Shown: piece by piece, positions 37,005 to 45,629 of the stretch
Numbering within the stretch: the stretch's first letter is position 1
Layout of the letters: each line of letters begins with the position of its first letter
DNA from: CAWGMT01 sp963823675
Lineage (GTDB): Bacteria > Planctomycetota > Planctomycetia > Isosphaerales > Isosphaeraceae
NCBI GenBank assembly: GCA_963823675.1
Contig: CAWGMT010000013.1
Location: 1,116,001-1,180,000 of the forward strand
Reading direction: 5' to 3'
DNA length: 64,000 nucleotides
Program-made: the position numbers and the translations under genes
The notes under the pieces: model-generated
Told to the model about the DNA's origin: nothing
The model's input: only the letters and a program-made list of their open reading frames with translations
The model's database searches: none

Positions 37005-37565
37005 GTGCACCATTTGCGAATCCGTCTAGAGCCCACCTTAGCCGATCCTGCATCCAGCTTCGCCGATCCCGATTTCTTCGACGAAGTTCCGTTGTACGCA
37101 CGATACAAGGAAGTTGATTTCTTAAAGGATTATGGCGACGTTAATTTGCTGCTGATTGAGCTGTCGCTCGATTATCTGGAACGAGTGGCTTCTGAACCGT
37201 GCACTGGAAGCCACAGGCGATTTGTGGCGATCACGGTAATAAGCGATGATGAGAGCGAATACATCGTACCATCGATCTTCGTGTGCAATCGGGATGTTCT
37301 CACACGGCTCAAGGAACTTCACCTGTCGTCGCCATCGAAAGGCTTCGGCAAGCGAATCGAAGCCTTGGTGAAAAAAGCGAAACGTCACACGTTATTCTGC
37401 GTCCTGGAGGATCGCTCCAGTGTTCCTGACGATGTGCGGGTATTCATCAGCTACAAGTCACCGCCAGCAGGATTTGTAGGTCTCGAAGCAGAGAAAACCA
37501 ACCGCCGACCTGCAACGCAATCGGCCGGGGTTCGTCCCAACGCTCCCGATAAGCGTACTCCTTGA
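37005..37565 (+). CDS. Hypothetical protein
   Basis: A 186-codon frame (MHHLRIRLEPTLADPASSFA) with lower GC than its neighbours and a plausible soluble alpha/beta composition (DYGDVNLLLIELSLDYLERV; IVPSIFVCNRDVLTRLKELH). No family recognised. The start is uncertain. It is divergent from the DUF71 gene and convergent with the retroelement, whose template repeat begins about 200 bp further on. Could be a recent insertion. Confidence 0.4.
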   Translation: MHHLRIRLEPTLADPASSFADPDFFDEVPLYARYKEVDFLKDYGDVNLLLIELSLDYLERVASEPCTGSHRRFVAITVISDDESEYIVPSIFVCNRDVLTRLKELHLSSPSKGFGKRIEALVKKAKRHTLFCVLEDRSSVPDDVRVFISYKSPPAGFVGLEAEKTNRRPATQSAGVRPNAPDKRTP

Positions 37566-37743
37566 CGTTGATCCCTCGCCTTTGATGAGATGTGCCCGGC
37601 GGGGCGTTCGAGTCCGAAGACCTACCAGACCCGCCGGGCTTGGGCTTCATTCGTCCGGACAACCGAGGTCACCCGGCACGGGACGGCGGCCTGGACTTGG
37701 CTGCACGCTCCGAGAGACGAAAAAGCTCTCGAATTCTGGCGGA

Positions 37744-37761
37744 ACAGGATGCAGATCCTGT
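37744..37761. other. Hairpin beside the DGR template repeat
   Basis: A perfect 7-bp stem ACAGGAT/ATCCTGT with a GCAG loop, six bases from the template repeat. Diversity-generating retroelements often carry hairpins near the end of the variable repeat. This one is next to the template instead. Confidence 0.6.
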
Positions 37762-37766
37762 CGCCA

Positions 37767-37889
37767 AGTACTGGAGGGGCGGAAGCCGTTGTTAGTGTCA
37801 CGGTTCGCCGGGGCGTTCCTGTTGCGGTTCGCCGAGCGGACGTTCGCCGCTTGATTGTTGAACGTCCCGCCCCGCAGGAGACGAGGGTT
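37767..37889 (-). repeat. DGR template repeat (TR)
   Basis: The 123-bp segment is about 80% identical, without gaps, to the variable repeat at 39198-39320. Read on the minus strand it encodes RLLRGGTFNNQAANVRSANR and NRNAPANRDTNNGFRPS, rich in AAC (Asn) codons as expected of a template for adenine mutagenesis. Of 23 differences from the variable repeat, 16 fall at template adenines. It lies directly after, and overlaps, the end of the reverse transcriptase frame. Confidence 0.9.
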
Positions 37890-38586
37890 TGGTCGCCGCC
37901 CGCTGGAAGGTCAATCCGAGGCGGTCTGTGACGAAGTGGTCAAGGGGATCGAGATAAACGTTGGCGAAGAACTGGCTTGTTTGATTGCCCAGCGGCAGCC
38001 CCCTGCGGCGCTCGGTGGGGGTGAACAGGTCGTCGCCGGGAAACCACATCAGCACTGGGCCTTGGGGGTTGCTGCGGTCGATGATCAGACCGACCAGCCA
38101 GAGCACATCCAGGTCTTTGATCTTGCGCGTGATCAAGGTCTTGAGGATCTCGTGGTCGATCGACGGAAAGTATTTGCGAACGTCGGCCTTCAGGACGTAG
38201 CCGTGGCGTCGGGCGAATTGCTGGCAGCGGTTCACCGCGGCGTGGGTTCCCTTGCCTCTGCGGCAGGCGTAGCTGTTGACGATGAACGAGCGATCGAAGA
38301 TCGGGTCGAGCACGCCAGTCAGAGCATGGTGGACGACGCGGTCCCGGAACGGGGCGGCGCTGATCTGCCGGGTCTTGCCCTCGTAAATCGTGAATGTGCG
38401 GTAGGGACCGGGGCGGTAGGACTTGCTGGCAATTTCCTCCCGCAGGCGGAGTATCTGGCTTTCGAGGTCGAAGAGGAAACGGGCGACGCCGGGCTTGAAG
38501 CGCTTGCCGCGGGCGGCGGCATGAGCCGCGAGAAGCAAATTCTCAAACGAGATTATCCCCTCCCACAGATTGCCCTGACGCTTCAC
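37798..38586 (-). CDS. DGR reverse transcriptase, truncated before the YxDD motif
   Basis: The N-terminal 230 residues are a clear DGR-type reverse transcriptase: MKRQGNLWEGIISFENLLLA, then RQISAAPFRDRVVHHALTGV, KADVRKYFPSIDHEIL (first catalytic Asp), RRGLPLGNQTSQFFANVYLD (the xGxxxSQ motif of DGR enzymes) and LDHFVTDRL. The YxDD box and thumb that should follow are absent. Instead the frame runs into the template repeat and ends. As sequenced it cannot polymerise DNA. It overlaps the avd gene by four bases. Either a real deletion or an assembly collapse between repeats. Confidence 0.85.
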   Translation of the reverse strand: MKRQGNLWEGIISFENLLLAAHAAARGKRFKPGVARFLFDLESQILRLREEIASKSYRPGPYRTFTIYEGKTRQISAAPFRDRVVHHALTGVLDPIFDRSFIVNSYACRRGKGTHAAVNRCQQFARRHGYVLKADVRKYFPSIDHEILKTLITRKIKDLDVLWLVGLIIDRSNPQGPVLMWFPGDDLFTPTERRRGLPLGNQTSQFFANVYLDPLDHFVTDRLGLTFQRAATKPSSPAGRDVQQSSGERPLGEPQQERPGEP

Positions 38587-38948
38587 GCCTCCTCCTGGCC
38601 CTTGCTCCGTCGCCAGCCCCCCACCAGCCGCCCGATCTCGTCGATGGACTTGGCGGCGAACGCGTAGCTCTCGACCTTCAGGCAGTGCAAGTCTTTCGCC
38701 AGCCGCATCTGGAATCGGAGGATTTCCAAATTCAGGTTCGCTTCTTCGAGCAATCGTTGGCGGTTCTTGGTGTACTTGGCGGCGATCAGGGTTTCGAGCA
38801 GCCCGTAGAGGTTTCGCTCGATCCGCTCGCCGAGCACGAACCGGTGGTTGCGGGGGAACTTACTCGTGTGGTTGCACGACCAGAGAATCAGGTCGTAAGT
38901 CTTGGTGATCACGATTAATTCTTGGTCTTTTTTCATTGACTTGTTCAA
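38583..38948 (-). CDS. avd: DGR accessory protein Avd (four-helix bundle)
   Basis: The 121-residue protein has the Avd/S23-like four-helix pattern: YDLILWSCNHTSKFPRNHRF, then GERIERNLYGLLETLIAAKY, LEILRFQMRLAKDLHCL and a final SIDEIGRLVGGWRR. Avd forms a pentamer that binds the reverse transcriptase and nucleic acid and is required for mutagenic retrohoming. It lies between the target gene and the reverse transcriptase, the usual order. It is intact. Confidence 0.9.
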   Translation of the reverse strand: MNKSMKKDQELIVITKTYDLILWSCNHTSKFPRNHRFVLGERIERNLYGLLETLIAAKYTKNRQRLLEEANLNLEILRFQMRLAKDLHCLKVESYAFAAKSIDEIGRLVGGWRRSKGQEEA

Positions 38949-39060
38949 GCATCGTGCTATAATTTAATGTGACAGGTGATTTTCAGTGCGATTTCTCATC
39001 GGCGGCACCACTGACCGTGCCTGAAATCCCGTTCCCATCAGTGATTCACCGCATGATCGA

Positions 39061-39114
39061 CTGCCAAATTGGCAGCGGCGTGCGATTATTCGGTCCGACC
39101 CGGCTGCGCCGGGT
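39061..39114. other. Two hairpins downstream of the variable repeat
   Basis: CTGCCAA/TTGGCAG (39061-39075, one-base centre) and ACCCGGC/GCCGGGT with a TGC loop (39098-39114) lie 75-130 bp beyond the target gene stop. In characterised retroelements a hairpin just downstream of the variable repeat promotes retrohoming. These are candidates, or one may end transcription of the target gene. Confidence 0.5.
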
Positions 39115-39188
39115 AGGCGTAATTGGACAGACAATTACAGATCTACATATAAACACGAAAAGCGGAAGTTGTAAAGATCTAAAGGAGA

Positions 39189-42100
39189 TCAGTTGTAAGT
39201 CCTGGAGGGGCGGAGGCCGAAGTACGTACCACGGTACGCCAAGGCGCCCCCGTCGCGGAACGCCGAGCGAACGCCCGCCGCTCGATAGTTGAACGCCCCG
39301 CCCCGCAGGAGACGAGGGTTCTTCTCATTAACTAATTCTAATATATTTACATAATCACCTAAAACTCCCCTCCTTTTTGGCGTCAACCGGTTCACGCTAT
39401 CTTGCACCCATTCAAACTCGTTCCCCAGCATGTCGAACAGCCCCAGGTCGTTCGGCAGCAAGCTCCCACACGACCATGCGTGCTCATTGCTGTTGGCTTG
39501 ATAGCGAGCATAAGCGTCCAGCAACTCGAGAGAGTTACCGTAATACCGGCTGGTGGCCGCGCCTGCCCGGCAGGCATACTCCCATTCCGCCTCGGTGGGC
39601 AAGCGATAGCCCCTGCGCTCGAGAACGTTGGCGGGGATCGTCATTCCTTCCGCGTAAGCGTTGCCCTCGGCGGGGATGTAGCACCACTGGTCCTTGGGCA
39701 GCCCCTCCTGCTCGCTCAGCCAGTTGCAGTAGTTCGCGGCAATGTACCAGGTGAACCCGATCATGGGACCGTCGGGTCCGGGGCTGAACTGTTTGACGAA
39801 TGCCGGGGGCAATCCGAGCTGGGGGTTGGTCCGCTCAAACCTCTGCCACTGCTCGATCGTGACCTCCTTGGCGGCGATGGCGAAACGGCGGGGGATCACC
39901 ATTCGGCGTGGAGTTTCCATGGTGGCATTACGTCTCGGCTCGGCCGGCGGTGAGCCCATGCGGAACTCGACCGGTCCCTCGACCACGGCAAACGTCTGCC
40001 CCTGGCTGTTCACGAACCAGCGGCGGTCGCCACGGTCCTTGAGCTTGCTCAGGTCGGCATCCAGTTTCTTGAGCTTCTCCTGCTGCCCCGACTTCCGCAG
40101 GGCCCATTCCGCCGCCCCGTGGACGCCGCTGTCCGGGTCGTTGCGGTAGAGGTCGAGCAGCTTGCCGGTCAATGGCTCCCGCTCGCCGGGGGATAATCCC
40201 TCCGTGCCGTAAGTTCCTAATGCCAGGATCAACGCGCGACGAATCGAGGTGTCGGGATGGAACAGGATTGCGTCCATCTTTGGTGTGGCGGGTGGTGGGT
40301 GATGGGTGGCGGGAGAATTCAATCGGTCGAGCTCGGTGGCGATCGGCCTCGGGTCGGCACCCAGGGGATTCAGCCAGTTGATGATGAAGCTCCGCAGGCG
40401 AGGGTCGGCACTGTGCCGGAGCAGGGGCCAGAGTTCCGCCGCTTTGTCCATGCGAACCAGGGCGACCGCCGCCCGGGCTTGGCGTTCCGCCAGTCGGTCC
40501 CTGACCTCCTCCGCGATAACCGGGCGGTGCCAGACCGAGGCCGTCACCGGCGGTCCCTCGGTTGCGGTCTGGCTCGCCGACCATGACACGGGTCGGTAAC
40601 CTTGGTCGATCAGTTCGCGGCACTTCTTTGCTTGAGCGGCGGGATCGAGTCCGTAGATCGAAACCGCCTCGAATCTCGCATCGCTGTTCCAGACAGCGGC
40701 ATAGCGGTGGTCGGGGCGGCCAGCCTTCATGATCTCGGCGAAAGCCGGGTCCTCCCGGATCGGGTCAAGGTCGGGGTCCTCATCCATCTTTGCGAAATCG
40801 GCATCGTCGTTCTTGACCGCCTCCCTGAGCAATTGGAGACATCGCGATTGGAGGGTGGAGGGTGGTGGGTGGAGGGTGGTGGGGTCGAATTGCCCGCGAT
40901 CCCGGGCACCCGAAGGGTCGCGCCGCGCACCACCCGTTCTTGATGCCAGGGAAAACGCACGGGCGGCGTCATAGCGCAGGTCTGCATCCTGGGGTTGTTT
41001 CCCGATCGCGGCTTCCAGGTTTTCAAACGCTTTATCTGCACCCTCGCCCAGTTCTGCCGCCACGACGGCGGCGAGGTAGAGCTTGGAACGCTCCGGGGCG
41101 TCCCCCTTCTGGAATTTCTCCAGCTCCGACTTGGCGTCTTGATTCTTGCCGAGCCGGGCCAGGGCGATGACCCGGTACTGTTGGGCCGAGACGGCTTCCG
41201 GGTTCTTGCCGATCACGAACTGAAGGTCATCGAGCGCCTTCTGATTCTCTCCCAGCCGGACGTACGCCATGGCCCGCAGGTATCGGGCATCGAGATCGTC
41301 GGGCTTGGTCTTGAGCTTCTTCTCCGCGCTCTGAACGTCAGCCTGGCCGCGCTCTCGGGTCGGTTGTGGTTGACTCGCTCCGCTGATCGCCACGTCGATC
41401 AGCAACTGGTCGCCGCGGTCCGCCCGGTTCTGCTCGAAGCTTCCCTCGAACTGGTCTCGATAAGCCTGACCTGTGATGGTAGCTTCCGGGGGCCGTCCCC
41501 AGACGCCGCAATATTTCGCGCGACCGTCAGGCCCAATCATGGCGTGCAGGGCCCGGGGAATGAGCGTCGCCTCTTGGAGCCTGACGTGAATCTCCGTCTG
41601 CTCATCAGCAGTCATCCCAGCGTACAGCCGGGCGTCGTCGTCGCCGGATTTCTCGACCCAGACGGCTGCATAGCGGTCAGCGGGCTTACCATCCTTGTCG
41701 GCCGCGACGTACCCGGCAACATCGACCGGGAGAAACCGCGGTTGGGGCAAGGTCTCCCGACCTTGCCCCTCGCCGGGCCGCGGGCCATCCGAGGGTGCTG
41801 GGCGCGGCTCTCCCGCGGGTGTTGGGCGCGGCTCTCCCGCGGGTGTTGGGCGCGGGTCTCCCGACCCCGCCCTCCCCGCGACCGAAGGTCTCCCCGAATC
41901 CGCGGACGCCACGGAGGATGGAGACCTGCGGTCAGCCCTCGGGTCCGGCACCGGGGACGGGAGACCTGCGGTCCCAGGAACGGCGGCGACCCTTCGGGTG
42001 CCCGGAGACCCGCGCCGAACATTGCGCCCAACGGCGTTCCGTTCGGCCTCTAGTCGAATCTCTTCGGCAGTCAAACCGGAAGAGATTCGCCAGTTTCGTC

Positions 42101-45100
42101 CGTCTCGGGCCCAGACCGCTGCCGCTCGCACTGCCCGGCCATCGGCATACGGACGGAACCTCACGGGCCTGTATCCCGACGCTCGGAGATCCTCGGCGGT
42201 CCTGACAAACTCGTCCAGCGGCATCGTCTGACAGAAAGCGAAACGCTCCGTGAGCATGCCCTGTGCTGACTCGATCCCCCTTACGAGCCCGGCGTCCGGC
42301 TTGGTCCAGGAGGGATCGAGGGGAGGATCATCCCACGAATACGTCGGTTTCTGGGATATCTCCGCCTGGAACAAGGGTATCACCTTCGCCTCTTGCCGCT
42401 GGGCGATGGGGAAGATTGCGGCGTACGCTTTGCGATCGGCGTCCATCACGAGGTTGGCGATCCGATCCGGATCGTCGCTGGCATAATTGGTCAGGATGTT
42501 CGTCGCCTGCGTCTGTTCGGATTCGGAGCGCTTCGGATCCCGGAAGATCGTGGCAAGCGGGGGCGTCAGTTTACGACGCACGTCACTCAAGTATTTGAGC
42601 CAATCTCCCAGGTAGATCGAATTGACCGACACCAACGCCTGAGCCACTTTGCCGCGTTCTGCTTCCCACTCGGCGTTTTCCGGGTCGTAGCTTGCCAGGG
42701 CGCTGGCTGTCGGAAGCAGGCTGGTATCCCCTGGCTTTGCCGACTTCAGCACGGTCCAGAGCTTGGGCGTGAGAGTGGCTCGGTGGGTTTTCAGGGCGTC
42801 GCGCAGCACGGGAAGCTCGCTGGGAGCGGCTCTCGTAAGGCGGTTGAAGAGGTAATCAACTTGAGCGCCATCGACGGGGAGGAGGGCGAGGCTGGCGTGC
42901 AGATGTTCCCGACTTTGATCATCGGTGGTTTGTACCGCACGCACTAACCGAGCATTAGCCCAATGGCGGTAGCTAGAAAGTTGCTTGACGATGGCCGGAA
43001 CGTCTGGTGTGCCTACCTTCTGGAGGGCGTCCACCAGAGCCGAAGCCCGTAATGTGCCATAGCCCTCGATCCCTCCCCAGGTGATCAACGAGACCAGCAT
43101 GACTGATCCGAGCGTCCTTAAACCATGCACGCGCCCCGCACGTTTCATCATCCGGCGCTGGAGCTCGCTCCAGTCTCGCCTGGTCGTCAGCAGCCGGATG
43201 TTCGCCCACTCCAGCACCGAGGGTAGATGGCGGTTTTCGGGTTTGGCATTCCACAGGGACGATCGCTCCGCCAGCCGCAATTCCGCACGACCGCGGCGGG
43301 TTTCCCTTAGTTTGCGGGTTAGCCAGTTGCGCAGCGAGTGGACGAGGTAGTCGTGGGTGAGCTGGTAGTAACGGGTGGCGGGTGGCGGGTGGAGGGTGGC
43401 GGGACTTGGGGCTCCATCAGCGATGCCCGAACGATTCCGAGTGTCTTCTCCCTCCACCCGCCACTCGCCACCCTCCACCCCCTCCGGGTCTGTCGGCGTG
43501 ATCAGGCGAAGCTCCGGGTCGAGGATGTGGATCAGGTCGTCGAAGTCCCTCGGGCGGGTCGCGTACCCCGAGGCTTCGAGCAATTCCTGACGTGATCGCA
43601 TCTCTCCCTTGATGTCCGTGCCGCTCTTGGGCAGCAGAGCTTTGAGGACGGCTTGAGCCGCTTTCTGGTGGAGGCGATGCTTGGGGTTTGCCTGCGCGGA
43701 GCTGAACGTCTCCTCCAGGAATGTCACACCCACCCCCTCGGTGCCGCCGGCCTGCCGCAAGGTCTCCGGGGCCCAAGACTTGCCCTTCATCATCTCGGCG
43801 AACAAGGCGAGCCGCACCGAGATGACCTTGCCGTCCTGGGCAAGCTCGGCGATCGCTTGATCCAGAAAAGCGTGCTGATCGCTGGAGATGTCGCCCGTCC
43901 GTTCCGGGATGGTTCCATAGGCGGCCCCGAATGCGGTCAAGACCTTGCGGGCATGGCGTGGGTCGAAGAGATCAACAGCAGCGATATTCAGTCCCTGAAG
44001 CAGTTCGACCTCCAATTCCGTCATGAGCCGGGTTGCCGCCATCCAGAAATCGTCTCGAACCATCACGACCGACTGGAGATGCTGGCCATCGCACTGCCGC
44101 AATGCAGCGACCAGCTCGGTATTCTCCTCGCCCCGTTTCGCGTGGAGCCACTGCTCGAACTGGTCCAGGACCAACAGCACCTTCTGACCGGATCGCAATA
44201 CCCGTCCTTGGCGGATCGCCGTGAGGGAATCGACCAAACCCATCCGAGGCGACAGATCGGGGCAGGCTTTCCGCAACGCCCTGAGAAGGCGGGATTCCGT
44301 CTCCTCCGCGGTCGCCTCGATGTAACCCGTAAGGACATATTTCGGCAACCGGGGCAGAAGTCCCGCCTTCATGAGCGATGACTTGCCGCAACCCGAGGGC
44401 CCGTAGATGAGCCCCACCCGGAAGGTTTTGTCGGGATCGGTCCTTTCAATGAGGGCCTTCCAGAACCGAATGCTGTCGGGCAGTCCCGCCCGATCTCGTG
44501 GTCCCGGCAGTAATTCCAGGAAGAAGTCGGCGTCCTGCTCGTCGAAGGATCGGAGTCCTTTAGGGACGACCCTGATTGCTTCTCGATCGGAGGCCGATTG
44601 TTTTGATGTTGATGGAACTGGTGTCGTTTCCTGCGTGGCGCCTGGTGGCGCGACAATCGGAACGACTGCGGCGACAGGTGAGACGATGGGGCCTGCGGTT
44701 TTGAGGAACTCCCGCAGATCTTCCGCCATGTCCTTGGCGGTGTTGTACCGCTCCGACGCCCGCTTCGAGAGTGCCTTCTGGCAGATCCGTTCGAGTTCCT
44801 TGGGAATCGTATCATCGATCTGGCGCGGCGGTCGGGCTTCGGTCGTGGCAATCAGGTCCAGCAGTTCGTTGCGAGCGTCGTCCCTGTCCTGGGCTTTGGC
44901 AATGAAGGGTCGTCGCCCAGTCAGTAGTTCGTAGAAAACCACGCCCAGACTGAAGATATCGGATCGACCATCGACGCGATGCCCCTCGCCCCGAGCCTGC
45001 TCGGGACTCATATATGAGGGTGTACCGGCAATCCCGCCGCCCCTGCCGAAGTCATCGTCCTTGAGTGCAAGACCGAAGTCGGCAATGAACGCCTTACCTG

Positions 45101-45629
45101 AGCCGTCGATCAGGATGTTGGCGGGCTTGACGTCCCGGTGGACCAAGCCATGGGTATGGGCGTAATGAAGGGCTTCGGCGACTGTCGCCACGAGTGCGGC
45201 GGACTCGTGAAAATTCGGGCGTGCTTCCTCGATCCTGGCGGCAAGGTCGCTTCCCTCGATGTACTTGGAGACGACGAAGCAGAGACCGTCGTCGGTGCGC
45301 CCCACGTCATGAACCGGCACGATATGGGGATGGTCGAGGTTGGCGACGATGCGGGCTTCTTTCAGGTAAGCCTCGATGTCCTCGGGCCGCGAGACCCGCT
45401 CGGGTCGGGGAACTTTGATCGCAACCGGGCGGTCGAGGTCTTCGTCGTAAGCGAGAAACACCTGGCCGAAGCCGCCTTTTCCCAGGCGTCTTACAAGGTT
45501 GTAACGCCCGATTTTCGTGGGATGGAGTAGCGAGAACGAGCCGGACGAATTCTCGCTGGATGGGTGTAAGTCTTGAGTTGAAGATAGATCGTCGGGATCG
45601 TCCACCGCTTGAACCCTCAAGCCAACCAC
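39189..45629 (-). CDS. Giant DGR target: Ser/Thr kinase-STAND NTPase-repeat-FGE fusion
   Basis: A 2146-residue protein. Order: Hanks-type kinase (about 40-312; GKGGFGQVF, HRDVKPANIL, DFGLA); STAND-type NTPase (about 360-770) with Walker A GPSGCGKSS at 410-418 and Walker B VLLVLDQFE; a probable transmembrane helix (about 840-858); HEAT-like helices (about 860-1110); repeats resembling bacterial tandem repeat domain 1 (about 1120-1200, 1295-1410, 1635-1705; YAAVW); TPR-like helices (about 1430-1560); and a C-terminal formylglycine-generating-enzyme/C-type-lectin fold (about 1870-2146; GYRLPTEAEWEYACRAG, GGAFNYRAAGVRSAF). Its last 41 codons are the variable repeat. Likely a sensor whose ligand-binding end is diversified. 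Confidence 0.9.
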   Translation of the reverse strand: MVGLRVQAVDDPDDLSSTQDLHPSSENSSGSFSLLHPTKIGRYNLVRRLGKGGFGQVFLAYDEDLDRPVAIKVPRPERVSRPEDIEAYLKEARIVANLDHPHIVPVHDVGRTDDGLCFVVSKYIEGSDLAARIEEARPNFHESAALVATVAEALHYAHTHGLVHRDVKPANILIDGSGKAFIADFGLALKDDDFGRGGGIAGTPSYMSPEQARGEGHRVDGRSDIFSLGVVFYELLTGRRPFIAKAQDRDDARNELLDLIATTEARPPRQIDDTIPKELERICQKALSKRASERYNTAKDMAEDLREFLKTAGPIVSPVAAVVPIVAPPGATQETTPVPSTSKQSASDREAIRVVPKGLRSFDEQDADFFLELLPGPRDRAGLPDSIRFWKALIERTDPDKTFRVGLIYGPSGCGKSSLMKAGLLPRLPKYVLTGYIEATAEETESRLLRALRKACPDLSPRMGLVDSLTAIRQGRVLRSGQKVLLVLDQFEQWLHAKRGEENTELVAALRQCDGQHLQSVVMVRDDFWMAATRLMTELEVELLQGLNIAAVDLFDPRHARKVLTAFGAAYGTIPERTGDISSDQHAFLDQAIAELAQDGKVISVRLALFAEMMKGKSWAPETLRQAGGTEGVGVTFLEETFSSAQANPKHRLHQKAAQAVLKALLPKSGTDIKGEMRSRQELLEASGYATRPRDFDDLIHILDPELRLITPTDPEGVEGGEWRVEGEDTRNRSGIADGAPSPATLHPPPATRYYQLTHDYLVHSLRNWLTRKLRETRRGRAELRLAERSSLWNAKPENRHLPSVLEWANIRLLTTRRDWSELQRRMMKRAGRVHGLRTLGSVMLVSLITWGGIEGYGTLRASALVDALQKVGTPDVPAIVKQLSSYRHWANARLVRAVQTTDDQSREHLHASLALLPVDGAQVDYLFNRLTRAAPSELPVLRDALKTHRATLTPKLWTVLKSAKPGDTSLLPTASALASYDPENAEWEAERGKVAQALVSVNSIYLGDWLKYLSDVRRKLTPPLATIFRDPKRSESEQTQATNILTNYASDDPDRIANLVMDADRKAYAAIFPIAQRQEAKVIPLFQAEISQKPTYSWDDPPLDPSWTKPDAGLVRGIESAQGMLTERFAFCQTMPLDEFVRTAEDLRASGYRPVRFRPYADGRAVRAAAVWARDGRNWRISSGLTAEEIRLEAERNAVGRNVRRGSPGTRRVAAVPGTAGLPSPVPDPRADRRSPSSVASADSGRPSVAGRAGSGDPRPTPAGEPRPTPAGEPRPAPSDGPRPGEGQGRETLPQPRFLPVDVAGYVAADKDGKPADRYAAVWVEKSGDDDARLYAGMTADEQTEIHVRLQEATLIPRALHAMIGPDGRAKYCGVWGRPPEATITGQAYRDQFEGSFEQNRADRGDQLLIDVAISGASQPQPTRERGQADVQSAEKKLKTKPDDLDARYLRAMAYVRLGENQKALDDLQFVIGKNPEAVSAQQYRVIALARLGKNQDAKSELEKFQKGDAPERSKLYLAAVVAAELGEGADKAFENLEAAIGKQPQDADLRYDAARAFSLASRTGGARRDPSGARDRGQFDPTTLHPPPSTLQSRCLQLLREAVKNDDADFAKMDEDPDLDPIREDPAFAEIMKAGRPDHRYAAVWNSDARFEAVSIYGLDPAAQAKKCRELIDQGYRPVSWSASQTATEGPPVTASVWHRPVIAEEVRDRLAERQARAAVALVRMDKAAELWPLLRHSADPRLRSFIINWLNPLGADPRPIATELDRLNSPATHHPPPATPKMDAILFHPDTSIRRALILALGTYGTEGLSPGEREPLTGKLLDLYRNDPDSGVHGAAEWALRKSGQQEKLKKLDADLSKLKDRGDRRWFVNSQGQTFAVVEGPVEFRMGSPPAEPRRNATMETPRRMVIPRRFAIAAKEVTIEQWQRFERTNPQLGLPPAFVKQFSPGPDGPMIGFTWYIAANYCNWLSEQEGLPKDQWCYIPAEGNAYAEGMTIPANVLERRGYRLPTEAEWEYACRAGAATSRYYGNSLELLDAYARYQANSNEHAWSCGSLLPNDLGLFDMLGNEFEWVQDSVNRLTPKRRGVLGDYVNILELVNEKNPRLLRGGAFNYRAAGVRSAFRDGGALAYRGTYFGLRPSRTYN
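39198..39320 (-). repeat. DGR variable repeat (VR)
   Basis: The 123-bp 3' end of the giant target gene. It encodes RLLRGGAFNYRAAGVRSAFR, with Tyr, Gly, Phe and Asp replacing template Asn residues. This is the pattern produced by adenine-directed mutagenic retrohoming into a C-type lectin fold. Flanks diverge from the template immediately on both sides. Confidence 0.9.
40853..40960. repeat. Heptamer insertion inside the target gene (second of three)
   Basis: Runs of GGGTGGA/GGGTGGT heptamers within the coding sequence, read in frame on the minus strand as TTLHPPPSTLQ. Similar in-frame runs occur at about 40270-40320 (SPATHHPPPATPK) and 43375-43490. Confidence 0.7.
41795..41866. repeat. 24-bp tandem repeat encoding PTPAGEPR
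   Basis: Three direct repeats of 24 bp (GGGTGTTGGGCGCGGCTCTC-type unit) encode a Pro/Gly/Glu linker of the giant target protein at about residues 1255-1280. The unit is a multiple of three, so length changes keep the frame. Confidence 0.85.
43375..43490. repeat. Inverted heptamer clusters inside the target gene
   Basis: A run of GGGTGGC/GGGTGGA heptamers (43375-43410) is followed about 50 bp later by the complementary CCACCCT/CCACCCG run (43450-43485). They can pair into a long hairpin. In the protein they encode the low-complexity stretches GGEWRVEGED and SPATLHPPPAT, which interrupt the end of the NTPase module. Confidence 0.75.

Noticed and set aside
37582..37931. Plus-strand frames of about 90-110 codons across the template repeat
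   Set aside because: They overlap the retroelement template repeat and the reverse transcriptase on the opposite strand and show no family features.
40995..42053. A 352-codon plus-strand frame opposite the giant target gene
   Set aside because: It is fully antisense to a conserved multi-domain protein and its composition is that of a shadow frame.
43375..43490. CRISPR-like or terminator structure inside the giant gene
   Set aside because: The repeats are in-frame heptamers within a continuous coding sequence; a hairpin is possible but there is no gene boundary here.
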